The translations under genes were made by a program, and so were the position numbers. This document shows positions 8,335-16,325 of a stretch of 64,000 nucleotides of DNA, piece after piece. Source of the stretch: CAZWSC01 sp964636385. GTDB lineage: Bacteria; Eisenbacteria; RBG-16-71-46; CAIMUX01. Below the pieces are notes generated by a model. It had not been told where the DNA came from. It saw only the letters and a list, made by a program, of their open reading frames with translations, and did not search any database. Numbering within the stretch: the first letter of the stretch is position 1; every line of letters begins with the position of its first letter. Where the stretch lies: NCBI GenBank assembly GCA_964636385.1, contig CAZWSC010000096.1, forward strand, positions 1 through 64,000. Direction: 5' to 3'.

Positions 8335-9765
8335 GTGACCAACGCAACCGATCTGCATCCAGTCACGGACGTGATAGTCCTGCTCCTCTACATGGCCTTC
8401 ATCGCGTACCTCGTGCTGCGGCTTGCGAAGCGCCCTGCGCAGAACGCGGCCGACTACCTCCTGGCAGGCCGGGCGCTCAGCCTTCCCGCCTTCGTCGGAA
8501 CTCTGGTGGTGTCGTGGTACGGCGGCATCCTTGGGGTTGGCGAGTACGGCTTTCGCTACGGGATCTCCAACTGGCTGGTGTTCGGCGTCCCGTACTACAC
8601 GGCGGCGGTGTTGTTCGCCCTGATTCTCGCACGCAGGGCGAGGAGTTCGCCCTTCGTCAGCATTCCGGACGCCCTTCGCCGCACCTATGGAGGCGCAGCA
8701 GGCAGGGTGGGCGGCGCCATAGTCTTCGTGAGGACCGCGCCCGCAGCCTATGTGCTGATGCTGGGCACTCTGTTCGCCTACATGTTCGGGATTCCCGCAT
8801 GGGTCGGGATCCTGGCGGGAACGGCGCTATCCCTGGGGTATGTTCTCCGCGGTGGCCTGAAGGCGGTTGTACACACGGATCTCTTCCAGTTCGCTCTCAT
8901 GTTCGGGGCGTTCGCGGTCGCCGTCTTCTTCCTCATGGCTACACACGGTGTGCGGCCGCTGTTCGATGGCGTTCCGGACACGCACTGGACCTGGCACGGC
9001 GGCAACAGCCCCCAGTACGTCATCGTCTGGTTCTTCATCGCCCTCGGCGCGCTGGTGGAGCCGGCCTTCTACCAGCGGGTGTTCGCGGCCCGCTCCCCCG
9101 AAACCGCGCGCAGGGGGATTCTCATCTCGGTGGGGTTCTGGGCATTCTTCGACTTCCTGACCACAACAGCCGCGCTGTATTCCCGCGCGCTGCTGCCCGA
9201 GGCGACTGATCCTGTCCTCGCGTTTCCCGCGTTGGCAACGCATGCCTTTCCTCCCGTCCTTGCCGCCTTCTTCTTCGTCGGCCTGATGGCGACCATCATG
9301 TCCACCGTGGACACCAACGGATTCATCGCCGCAGCCACCCTGGGCAACCTTGCCTCGAGGAATCCGGATGAGACATCGCAGCGGGCCGCATCCAGAACCC
9401 GCATCGGCATTCTGGGCACTGGCGTGTGGGCAGCAGGCCTTGCCATGATGTCGGAGAGCATCGTCGATCTGTGGCACACCCTCGGCTCCGTGGGCACGCC
9501 CGCCCTGCTTCTTCCCATGCTGGGCAGCCTCTTCCCGCGACTGCGCATCCGCAGGGAGTGGATCGTCCCCTGGATACTGATTCCGGGACTGGCCTCGCTC
9601 GCCTGGCTCATTGCCGGGCGCATCGGCGGATACCCCCTCGGCATCGAGCCGATCTACGCCGGGCTGGCCGCGAGTGTGGTGATGCGGGTGGCGGGAGGAA
9701 GGGGACAGAGCGATGGCGGCACCGTCGGGGAGCAGGCCGGGCCGGGGCGTAAGGACACCTGTTGA
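8335..9765 (+). CDS. Sodium:solute symporter (SSS) family, candidate thiamin transporter
   Basis: A 476-residue inner-membrane protein with about 13 hydrophobic helices and the SSS-family opening (AADYLLAGRALSLPAFVGTL, then WYGGILGVGEYGFRYG). The characteristic core helix FFFVGLMATIMSTVDTNGF is near residues 310-328. It begins at GTG 8335, after AGGAAGG about 12 bases upstream, where the protein turns into typical SSS sequence; the frame stays open upstream but overlaps the receptor gene. Being second behind a TPP riboswitch, it is probably the Na+-driven permease for thiamin or a precursor. SSS-type permeases have been predicted before as thiamin transporters (ThiV) from TPP-riboswitch linkage. 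Substrate is inference; family is clear. Confidence 0.88.
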   Translation: MTNATDLHPVTDVIVLLLYMAFIAYLVLRLAKRPAQNAADYLLAGRALSLPAFVGTLVVSWYGGILGVGEYGFRYGISNWLVFGVPYYTAAVLFALILARRARSSPFVSIPDALRRTYGGAAGRVGGAIVFVRTAPAAYVLMLGTLFAYMFGIPAWVGILAGTALSLGYVLRGGLKAVVHTDLFQFALMFGAFAVAVFFLMATHGVRPLFDGVPDTHWTWHGGNSPQYVIVWFFIALGALVEPAFYQRVFAARSPETARRGILISVGFWAFFDFLTTTAALYSRALLPEATDPVLAFPALATHAFPPVLAAFFFVGLMATIMSTVDTNGFIAAATLGNLASRNPDETSQRAASRTRIGILGTGVWAAGLAMMSESIVDLWHTLGSVGTPALLLPMLGSLFPRLRIRREWIVPWILIPGLASLAWLIAGRIGGYPLGIEPIYAGLAASVVMRVAGGRGQSDGGTVGEQAGPGRKDTC

Positions 9766-9968
9766 GGATGTGATGTTGAAGCTCAGTGTCATTGCCGGAG
9801 GGGTCCACCGGGAGGATCCAACGGCGGACCTGATCGCATGCACGTCATATCGGTTGCCGGATCTGTCCGCATAATCGTAGATTCGAAGATGGTCTCCGCA
9901 GTGGAGTCACCCGGATCCGGACAGCGGGGGGTCGGCCGGGACTGGAGTGTTCGAACAAGGAGCCTGTC

Positions 9969-11702
9969 GTGATAACACACGAGTATGATGCGGTGATAGT
10001 CGGGGCCGGCGGCTCAGGGCTGTACGCAGCCCTGGAGGCCGGCCGTCACGCGCGAACAGCGGTGATCAGCAAGATCCTCCCCTCGCGAAGTCACACAGGC
10101 GCGGCCCAGGGGGGGATCGGCGCCGCCCTCGGCAACATCGAGGAGGACCGGCCGGAGTGGCACGCCTTTGATACGGTCAAGGGGGGCGACTACCTTGTCG
10201 ATCAGCGGGCTGCGCAGACCCTTGCCGAGGAGGCGGTCCGGGCCGTGTACGACCTCGAGAACCGGGGCCTGCCATTCAGCCGCACCGAAGACGGGCGTAT
10301 TGCCCAGCGCAGGTTCGGCGGGCACACGAGGAACTTCGGAGAGGGCCCAGTACACCGCAGCTGCTACTCCGCCGACCGAACCGGCCACATGATACTGCAG
10401 ACGCTTTATCAGCAGTGCATCAGGAACGAGGTCGGCTTCTTCAACGAGTTTCACATTGTCGAAGTGATCATGTCCGGGAACCGCCCGGCCGGTATCCTTG
10501 CCCTCGAACTCGCGACCGGCGAGATGCACCTCTTCCGCTGCAAGGCGCTTCTCTTCGCGACAGGCGGTTTCGGACGCATGTTCAGGACCACCTCCAACGC
10601 CTACGCCAACACCGGCGACGGACCCGCACTTCTTGCCCGCGCGGGAATCCCCCTGATGGACATGGAGTTCTTCCAGTTCCATCCCACCGGCATCAAGGGG
10701 ATGGGGATCCTGATAACCGAGGGGGTCCGCGGAGAGGGCGGGATTCTGCGAAATCGCGACGGCGAGCGGTTCATGGAGAAGTATGCCCCCGCCCTGCTCG
10801 ACCTGGCCCCGCGCGACATGGTCAGCCGCGCAATCATGACCGAGATAGCGGCCGGCCGCGGGATGCGCGGCGACAGGAAGATCGACGACTACGTGATGCT
10901 GGATGCGACCCACCTGGGACGGGAGACGGTCAACAGCAAGATCCCCGACATCGCCGACTTCTGCAGGACCTATCTCGCCGTCGATCCGGCCGAGCAGCCG
11001 ATGCCCGTACAACCTACTGCGCACTATGCGATGGGTGGCATCCCCTCCGACATCGACGGCGTTGTCAACACCGGGAAGGTCACATACGAGGGGCTCTATG
11101 CCGTCGGCGAGTGCGCATGTGTGTCTGTACACGGCGCAAACAGGCTTGGGACGAACAGCCTCGTGGACCTCGTCGTCTTCGGGAGACGCGCAGGGATGCA
11201 CATCGCAGACTACGTGAAGAACGCCTCCATGCCACCGGTGCCCGATGGTGCAGGCGAGGCGGCAATCAGGAAGATCGAGCGCCTGCACGACGGCAGGAAG
11301 GGCCCGAAGGTGGGGCCGCTGTACACGCGGATGCAGGAGACGATGATGGCGAATGTCGGCGTCTACCGGAACGCAGGGATGATGGCGGAGGCGGTTGAGC
11401 TCGTGCAGGCCCTGCGCGGTGAGTTCAGGCAGGTGCGGGCCGAAGACTCGAACCGTGCGTTCAACTCCGATGTCCTGGGCATCCTCGAACTCGAGAACCT
11501 GCTCGACCTGTCGCTCGTCACCGCCGCAAGCGCGCTCAACAGGACTGAGAGCCGGGGCGCCCACAGCCGCGAGGACCATCCCGAGCGCGACGACGTGAAC
11601 TGGCTTAAGCACACTCTCGCCTCCCTGGAAGGAGACGATGTGAAGATCGGCTACAGGGATGTGGATGTCTCGATCTGGAAGCCGAAGCCGCGGACGTACT
11701 GA
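9969..11702 (+). CDS. sdhA: Succinate dehydrogenase/fumarate reductase flavoprotein subunit
   Basis: A 577-residue FAD subunit that interconverts succinate and fumarate. It has the dinucleotide-binding start (YDAVIVGAGGSGLYAALEAG), the covalent-FAD histidine motif SHTGAAQGG (His42), the substrate loop FFQFHPTGIKGMGILITEG, the catalytic Arg region (APRDMVSRAI), HYAMGGIPSDIDG, and the late FAD segment GANRLGTNSLVDLVVFGR. The length is normal. The start is GTG 9969 with AAGGAG 6-7 bases upstream. The iron-sulfur subunit follows 21 bases later. No cytochrome b or membrane-anchor gene is adjacent, so the anchor must be elsewhere or of an unusual type. SdhA or FrdA direction cannot be read from sequence alone. 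Confidence 0.95.
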   Translation: MITHEYDAVIVGAGGSGLYAALEAGRHARTAVISKILPSRSHTGAAQGGIGAALGNIEEDRPEWHAFDTVKGGDYLVDQRAAQTLAEEAVRAVYDLENRGLPFSRTEDGRIAQRRFGGHTRNFGEGPVHRSCYSADRTGHMILQTLYQQCIRNEVGFFNEFHIVEVIMSGNRPAGILALELATGEMHLFRCKALLFATGGFGRMFRTTSNAYANTGDGPALLARAGIPLMDMEFFQFHPTGIKGMGILITEGVRGEGGILRNRDGERFMEKYAPALLDLAPRDMVSRAIMTEIAAGRGMRGDRKIDDYVMLDATHLGRETVNSKIPDIADFCRTYLAVDPAEQPMPVQPTAHYAMGGIPSDIDGVVNTGKVTYEGLYAVGECACVSVHGANRLGTNSLVDLVVFGRRAGMHIADYVKNASMPPVPDGAGEAAIRKIERLHDGRKGPKVGPLYTRMQETMMANVGVYRNAGMMAEAVELVQALRGEFRQVRAEDSNRAFNSDVLGILELENLLDLSLVTAASALNRTESRGAHSREDHPERDDVNWLKHTLASLEGDDVKIGYRDVDVSIWKPKPRTY

Positions 11703-11723
11703 GAGAAGGCAGGGGGAGCCGTC

Positions 11724-12467
11724 ATGAAGGTCACACTCGAGATCCAGCGTTTCAACCCGGAGAGAGACTCCGAGCCGCACTTCCAGAGCTTCGAGGTCGA
11801 GGTCGAACCCACAGACCGGGTCCTCGACGCTCTCATGGAGATCAAGAACAACAGGGATGGCTCGCTCGCCTTCAGGCGAAGCTGCGCGCACGGCGTCTGC
11901 GGATCCGATGCGATGGTGATTAACGGCATGGAAGCCCTTGCCTGCAAGACCCTGATCCAGGAGGTCGCGTCCGGGGAAGGAGCCACTGTCCGCATACAGC
12001 CCGCGCGCCACATGAAGGTCCAGCGCGATCTGATGGTCGATCTGGACGGCTTCTTCGCAAACTACCGCAGGGTGAAGCCGTTCTTCATTCCCGATGAGAC
12101 CAGGTCCGGATCGGGCAGGGAGTTCAGCCAGAGCATCGAAGAGCGGGCCATGATCGACGATCCGACGAAGTGCATACTCTGCGCCTCGTGTTACTCCGCA
12201 TGTCCCGTGCTCGACAGCAAGCCAGGCTTCATCGGTCCGGCCGCGCTTGTCCAGGCCGGCCGCTTCATCTTCGACAGCCGGGACCAGGGGCTCGGCCCGC
12301 GCCTCGAAGTCCTCGACCAGCCGGACTCAGTCTGGGCCTGTAACAATCACTTCGAGTGCACGAAGGTCTGCCCGCGGGAGATCAAGGTCACGAAGCTGAT
12401 CAACTCTGCGAAGAGGAGTATCAGCAGGTATCGCGAGGAGCGCGGAGAGAGAGTGAACGACGGCTGA
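11724..12467 (+). CDS. sdhB: Succinate dehydrogenase/fumarate reductase iron-sulfur subunit
   Basis: A 247-residue electron-transfer subunit. The N-terminal ferredoxin domain binds [2Fe-2S] through CAHGVCGSD...ALAC, with Asp in place of the third Cys, as in E. coli SdhB. The C-terminal domain has CILCASCYSACP and CNNHFECTKVCP for the [4Fe-4S] and [3Fe-4S] clusters. An AGGGGGAG site precedes ATG 11724. It carries electrons from the flavoprotein towards quinone. The next 290 bases contain no membrane subunit. Confidence 0.95.
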   Translation: MKVTLEIQRFNPERDSEPHFQSFEVEVEPTDRVLDALMEIKNNRDGSLAFRRSCAHGVCGSDAMVINGMEALACKTLIQEVASGEGATVRIQPARHMKVQRDLMVDLDGFFANYRRVKPFFIPDETRSGSGREFSQSIEERAMIDDPTKCILCASCYSACPVLDSKPGFIGPAALVQAGRFIFDSRDQGLGPRLEVLDQPDSVWACNNHFECTKVCPREIKVTKLINSAKRSISRYREERGERVNDG

Positions 12468-12760
12468 TTTTGAAGGTCATGGTTGTTACCCGACGCTGAA
12501 CCGTCGCAACAAGGGTTGTACAGCATCGTGACGTGGAACCCGCTGTGAGCTCCCCGACGAGAAGAAAGTGATGCCACACACGCTGTTTCCGGTTGCCATC
12601 CCGCCTGATTGCTGAGATCATGGTTAAGTCAGTGTAATCCGCGCCGGTTCAAGGCTGATGACGTTTCATGACAGGGAACATCTGCGCATAAGCCTCCTAT
12701 CGGTTGCGGGCAGTGTGAGTGGGAAGATCGGCATCCGCCGGGTGCCATGCGGAGGCGAAA

Positions 12761-13423
12761 ATGAGAGTTGATACCCAGTCACTGGTTCTTGCCGTCCTGT
12801 TACTTCCGGTCGTTCTCTGGGGAACCGCTACCATTGCAGGAGATGATCCCCCTCAATGCGTCTGGTCGGGCGACATTGACGGAGCAGGTCCTCACTACTC
12901 GGTGGAGGTCGTCTGCAGTGGCGAAGGCCGCTCTGGACCGTGTCATGTGGACGTCACCAACACCGGCCTCGAACCATGGGGCGATTTCCACTTCGAGATC
13001 TACGACCCCATTGGTGGTCAGGACATCTCGAACGTACACTTCCTTGACGCAGGCATGGGCGGAGCAGATCCGGTCAGCTCCCAGTCCGGGCTCGTCTGGA
13101 TTATCGACAACGAGGTCGTCGGAGCGAGAATCGATCTCTACTACTGCTCCGATCCGGTGATGCCGGGTGAGACGGCATTCTTCGAGGTCTACGTGGACAA
13201 TCCGGATGAAGTGCCGTTCTACGGGGTCATGCTCTACCCGACACCGGTCCCCCCGATCGCAGTGTGCTGCGCTCCGGACGGAGGATGCACGCTCGTGTGC
13301 GAGTACGACTGTCTTCCGCCGAGCACCTGGCATCCCGAGTGGGATACCTGTGATCCAAATCCGTGCGAGCCGGTGCCGGTCGAGGAACCGACCTGGGGTG
13401 TGCTGAAGAACCTGTATCGATAG
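12761..13423 (+). CDS. Small secreted protein with C-terminal WGVLKNLYR tail
   Basis: A 220-residue exported protein of unknown function. ATG 12761 is preferred to an upstream start because GGAGG precedes it and the signal peptide starts there (LVLAVLLLPVVLWGTATIAG). The mature part is beta-rich and looks like a DUF11/CARDB-type fold (CHVDVTNTGLEPWGDFHFEIYD, GETAFFEVYVDN). It is followed by a Cys-rich stretch (CCAPDGGCTLVCEYDC) that may form disulfides and a short tail, EEPTWGVLKNLYR. The tail resembles one in the redoxin at 38010-38615 (TTWGVIKSLYE). It stands alone between the sdh genes and a gene-poor stretch. Confidence 0.72.
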   Translation: MRVDTQSLVLAVLLLPVVLWGTATIAGDDPPQCVWSGDIDGAGPHYSVEVVCSGEGRSGPCHVDVTNTGLEPWGDFHFEIYDPIGGQDISNVHFLDAGMGGADPVSSQSGLVWIIDNEVVGARIDLYYCSDPVMPGETAFFEVYVDNPDEVPFYGVMLYPTPVPPIAVCCAPDGGCTLVCEYDCLPPSTWHPEWDTCDPNPCEPVPVEEPTWGVLKNLYR

Positions 13424-13861
13424 CCGCTCGATCAAGTCTGGGCAAGTCCGGTAGCCGAATGTATCCCTTGGACCCATGCGGTACCGGACTGCCCGCAATC
13501 CCGTGTTTTCGCCAGACCGCGGTCCCTTGATCCTCCTGCTGGTGATCTCCCCAGCCTGCTTTCCCAGAAAATCCAATCCATGGCTGAGGATTCCAAGGGT
13601 TTCCAAGTCATTCCGTTGCCCACAGGCACCTTTCCGACGATCATATATCTCGCGGTCAGGACAACTCCCGGTCGTGAAACCGGCGGAAATGTCGGCTTGG
13701 ACCAGGGTCAACTCATTGCCAAACCGCAGTTTCGAGAGTGTGCCGATGGGCGTGATGCCCACGGCGGGGAGAGTGCCAGTGAAGACTCTTCGGCCGGCGC
13801 TGCCATAGATAGGGTGTAACTGACAGTTGCAGCGCCGGTTGGAGAATTCTGCAGATTCCCT
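13424..13861. other. Gene-poor stretch with no supported feature
   Basis: 438 bases between convergent genes. Open frames on both strands lack ribosome sites. On the minus strand, bases about 13640-13780 give a protein-like stretch (VGITPIGTLSKLRFGNELT), which might be a remnant of a lost gene but cannot be extended to a recognisable product. Confidence 0.4.
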
Positions 13862-14584
13862 CTACCAGAACCACCACGAACTGGTTGCCATCACGTGGAT
13901 TCCGAGTGCCAGGTTGGCGACCATGTGGCTGATCCAGCAGGCGGCCAGGCTTCGGGTTCGCATCAGCAGGAGCGTCCACGCGATTCCCGTGAGGAGCGCC
14001 GGAAGCCACTCCGGGTGTGCAAGCGTGAACAGCGGAATGGTCACGACAGCCCCCTTCAGGGTGACAGTCCCGACCGGGAGCTTCGTGAAGTCCGCGGCGG
14101 AGATCCAGCGCATCAGGAAGGATCGCCAGAAGATCTCCTCTATCAGGGGCACAACCAGGACCAGGCCGTAGAATCGTGCCACGAGGAAGATGATCCGCCA
14201 GCCTCCATCCAGCCCGGCCGGATCGAACCCCGAGCGCCCGCCCAGGAGCGGGATGTCCGGATACCGGCCGTGGAGTCCGACCCATGCGGCATAGACCATG
14301 AGCCCCAGGAGGATTGCGGCAGCCCATGCGCCGGCGCCCGTTCCCGACGTGCTTCCCCGCTTTCCCCGGATGCGGAGCCCCAGATCCCTCCATGTCGACC
14401 TGCAGAGCCACGCCGTGACCGTCACCAGAAGGATCTTCGACACGTAGGCGGCCATGAAGGCCCGGGGAGCGGGACCACCACCCTCTCCTGCAGGAAGCAG
14501 GCTCTCGAGGGATGTCAGCACCAGGAAGACCAGCATGGGGGCGATGTAGGGAAGCCAGGGACGGCGCGGGTTCGGATCGGTCAT
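13862..14584 (-). CDS. CPBP intramembrane metalloprotease, exosortase-associated (pepcterm CAAX) type
   Basis: A 240-residue membrane protein with about 7 hydrophobic segments and the three CPBP/Abi motifs: EEIFWRSFL (E149, E150, R154), FTLAHPEW (F186, H190) and HMVAN (H220, N224). The order and wording around motif 1 (FWRSFLMRW...DF.KLPVG) match the CAAX-protease-related family found with PEP-CTERM/exosortase systems (TIGR03008-like) rather than ordinary CPBP enzymes. The start is ATG 14584, 5 bases after GGAGG; upstream in-frame ATGs lack this. No exosortase or PEP-CTERM protein is seen in the window, so its substrate is unknown. Confidence 0.82.
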   Translation of the reverse strand: MTDPNPRRPWLPYIAPMLVFLVLTSLESLLPAGEGGGPAPRAFMAAYVSKILLVTVTAWLCRSTWRDLGLRIRGKRGSTSGTGAGAWAAAILLGLMVYAAWVGLHGRYPDIPLLGGRSGFDPAGLDGGWRIIFLVARFYGLVLVVPLIEEIFWRSFLMRWISAADFTKLPVGTVTLKGAVVTIPLFTLAHPEWLPALLTGIAWTLLLMRTRSLAACWISHMVANLALGIHVMATSSWWFW

Positions 14585-14742
14585 CGAATCCTCCATTCTC
14601 ACTATAGCCGGCAGGGTCACTGCAGCCAGACAGCGCCGAATGTTACCCCGGCTGGGACAGGGCGTCCATGCCGTAGCGCTGGAGATTGCTGCGCAGGGTC
14701 GATACCATGTCCCCGCGCAACCGGCGCGGAAGGGAGAGTCTG

Positions 14743-16233
14743 ATGGGCACCCACTACGACAGGATGATCATGATCTGCCGCGAGGCCTACGCGATCAGCA
14801 AGTCGTCCTCGGTCCTGTCCTGGGACCAGGAGACCCACATGCCGCCAAAGGGGGCCGACGCGCGCGGCCGGCAGATGGCCGTGCTTTCGGGACTGACGCA
14901 CGACAGATTCACATGCCGGGAGATGGCCGAGGCGATCAGCGGGGCGGAGGGTGAATCCCTTGGTCCCGACGAGGCGGTCAACCTCCGCGAGATTAAACGC
15001 GACTACGAGCGGGCGGTCCGTGTCCCGGTGGAGTTGGTGAAGGAGATGAGCCGGACCTCCTCCCGCGCGAAGGAGGCATGGCGCGAGGCCAGGAAAAACA
15101 ACGAGTTCCCCGTCTTCGCCCCCCTGCTGGAGAAGATGATCGACCTGAAGAAGCGATATGCCGAGGCGGTCGGGTACGAGGGTGAACCCTACAACGCCCT
15201 GATCGAGGACTACGAGCCGGGCATGACGGTGGCCAGGTTGTCGGAGATTTTCGGCTCACTGCGGCCGCGTCTGATCGCCGTCGTGGAGAAGGTACGCAAC
15301 GGAACCCCGCCGCGCTCGGACTTCCTTCACCGCCGCTATCCGCAGGAGAAGCAGATCGAGCTTTCCCGCAGGGTGCTCGAGATGATGCAGTTCGACTTCC
15401 AGGCGGGGCGGATGGACGTGTCGACGCACCCATTCACCACCTCGTTCTCTCCGCACGACGTGCGCCTCACGACGCGGTCCAGCGAAGACTTCTTCAGCAT
15501 GTGTCTCTTCGGGACAATGCATGAAGGCGGTCACGCGCTGTACGAACAGGGCCTGCCGGCCGAACATGACGGCACTCCTCTGGGCGATTCGGTATCCCTG
15601 GGGATTCACGAGTCGCAGTCACGTCTCTGGGAGAACCAGGTCGGCCGTGGTCGTCCGTTCTGGCGGCATCTCTATCCGGTCGTGCGCAGGATGTTTCCGG
15701 ATGCCCTCCACGATGTCACGGAGGAGGAGTTCTACAGGGGCGTGAACGAGGCCAAACCGTCGATGATCCGCGTGGAGGCTGACGAACTTTTCTACAACAT
15801 GCACATCATGCTGCGCTTCGAGATCGAGCGCGGACTCATCCGCGGCGACATCAGGCCATCCGATGCGCCTCAGGCATGGTGCGAGCGGATGAAGGAGTAC
15901 GTCGGCATCGTCCCCGGGACCGACACGGAGGGGGTCCTGCAGGACATCCACTGGTCGATGGGGCTTTTCGGGTACTTCGCCACCTACTCCCTGGGGAACC
16001 TGTACGCCGCCCAGTTCATGGACACCATCAGCCGCGAACTGCCGGACCTGGATGACATGATCGCTGCCGGCGACCTGAAGCCGCTGCGCGAGTGGCTGCG
16101 CGAGAAGATCCATCTGAATGGGAAGCGGATGTGGGCTGAGGATCTCGTGCAGGAAGTGACGGGTGAACCGCTGAACGCAGACTACCTCATCCGTTACCTC
16201 GAGACGAAGTTCGGGGAGATCTACGGATTCTGA
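14743..16233 (+). CDS. M32-family metallocarboxypeptidase (thermostable carboxypeptidase Taq type)
   Basis: A 496-residue cytoplasmic zinc carboxypeptidase that removes C-terminal amino acids from peptides. The zinc motif HEGGH (His260-His264) and the downstream IHESQSRLWEN, which supplies the third ligand, are present, as is the M32 N-terminal phrase SSVLSWDQETHMP. Other family phrases include DVRLTTR and YNMHIMLRFEIERGLI. The length fits the family (about 500). ATG 14743 follows GGAAGGGAGAG; the frame is open upstream but not M32-like. No signal peptide. Probably digests imported or intracellular peptides; the secreted M1 enzymes at 26628-32362 could act upstream of it. Confidence 0.93.
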   Translation: MGTHYDRMIMICREAYAISKSSSVLSWDQETHMPPKGADARGRQMAVLSGLTHDRFTCREMAEAISGAEGESLGPDEAVNLREIKRDYERAVRVPVELVKEMSRTSSRAKEAWREARKNNEFPVFAPLLEKMIDLKKRYAEAVGYEGEPYNALIEDYEPGMTVARLSEIFGSLRPRLIAVVEKVRNGTPPRSDFLHRRYPQEKQIELSRRVLEMMQFDFQAGRMDVSTHPFTTSFSPHDVRLTTRSSEDFFSMCLFGTMHEGGHALYEQGLPAEHDGTPLGDSVSLGIHESQSRLWENQVGRGRPFWRHLYPVVRRMFPDALHDVTEEEFYRGVNEAKPSMIRVEADELFYNMHIMLRFEIERGLIRGDIRPSDAPQAWCERMKEYVGIVPGTDTEGVLQDIHWSMGLFGYFATYSLGNLYAAQFMDTISRELPDLDDMIAAGDLKPLREWLREKIHLNGKRMWAEDLVQEVTGEPLNADYLIRYLETKFGEIYGF

Positions 16234-16325
16234 GCGGGTCGAGTACGAGTAAGGAGAGAGGGTGGGGGGTGAACACGCAGACCGGCATCCGGACCGGCGG
16301 GATGTCGTGACGGAGGGAGATGTCG

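Noticed and set aside
9765..9968. A promoter for sdhA around CATAAT near 9871
   Set aside because: The only TTG-type -35 candidate is 10 bases away, too close for a sigma70 promoter.
10014..12011. A 665-codon open frame on the minus strand
   Set aside because: It lies opposite sdhA and sdhB, whose motifs are unmistakable; no ribosome site or family pattern supports it.
12800..13762. A 320-codon minus-strand frame over the secreted-protein gene and the following gap
   Set aside because: Most of it is antisense to the 12761 gene. Only the first part, in the gap, looks protein-like, and it cannot be linked to a family or a ribosome site.
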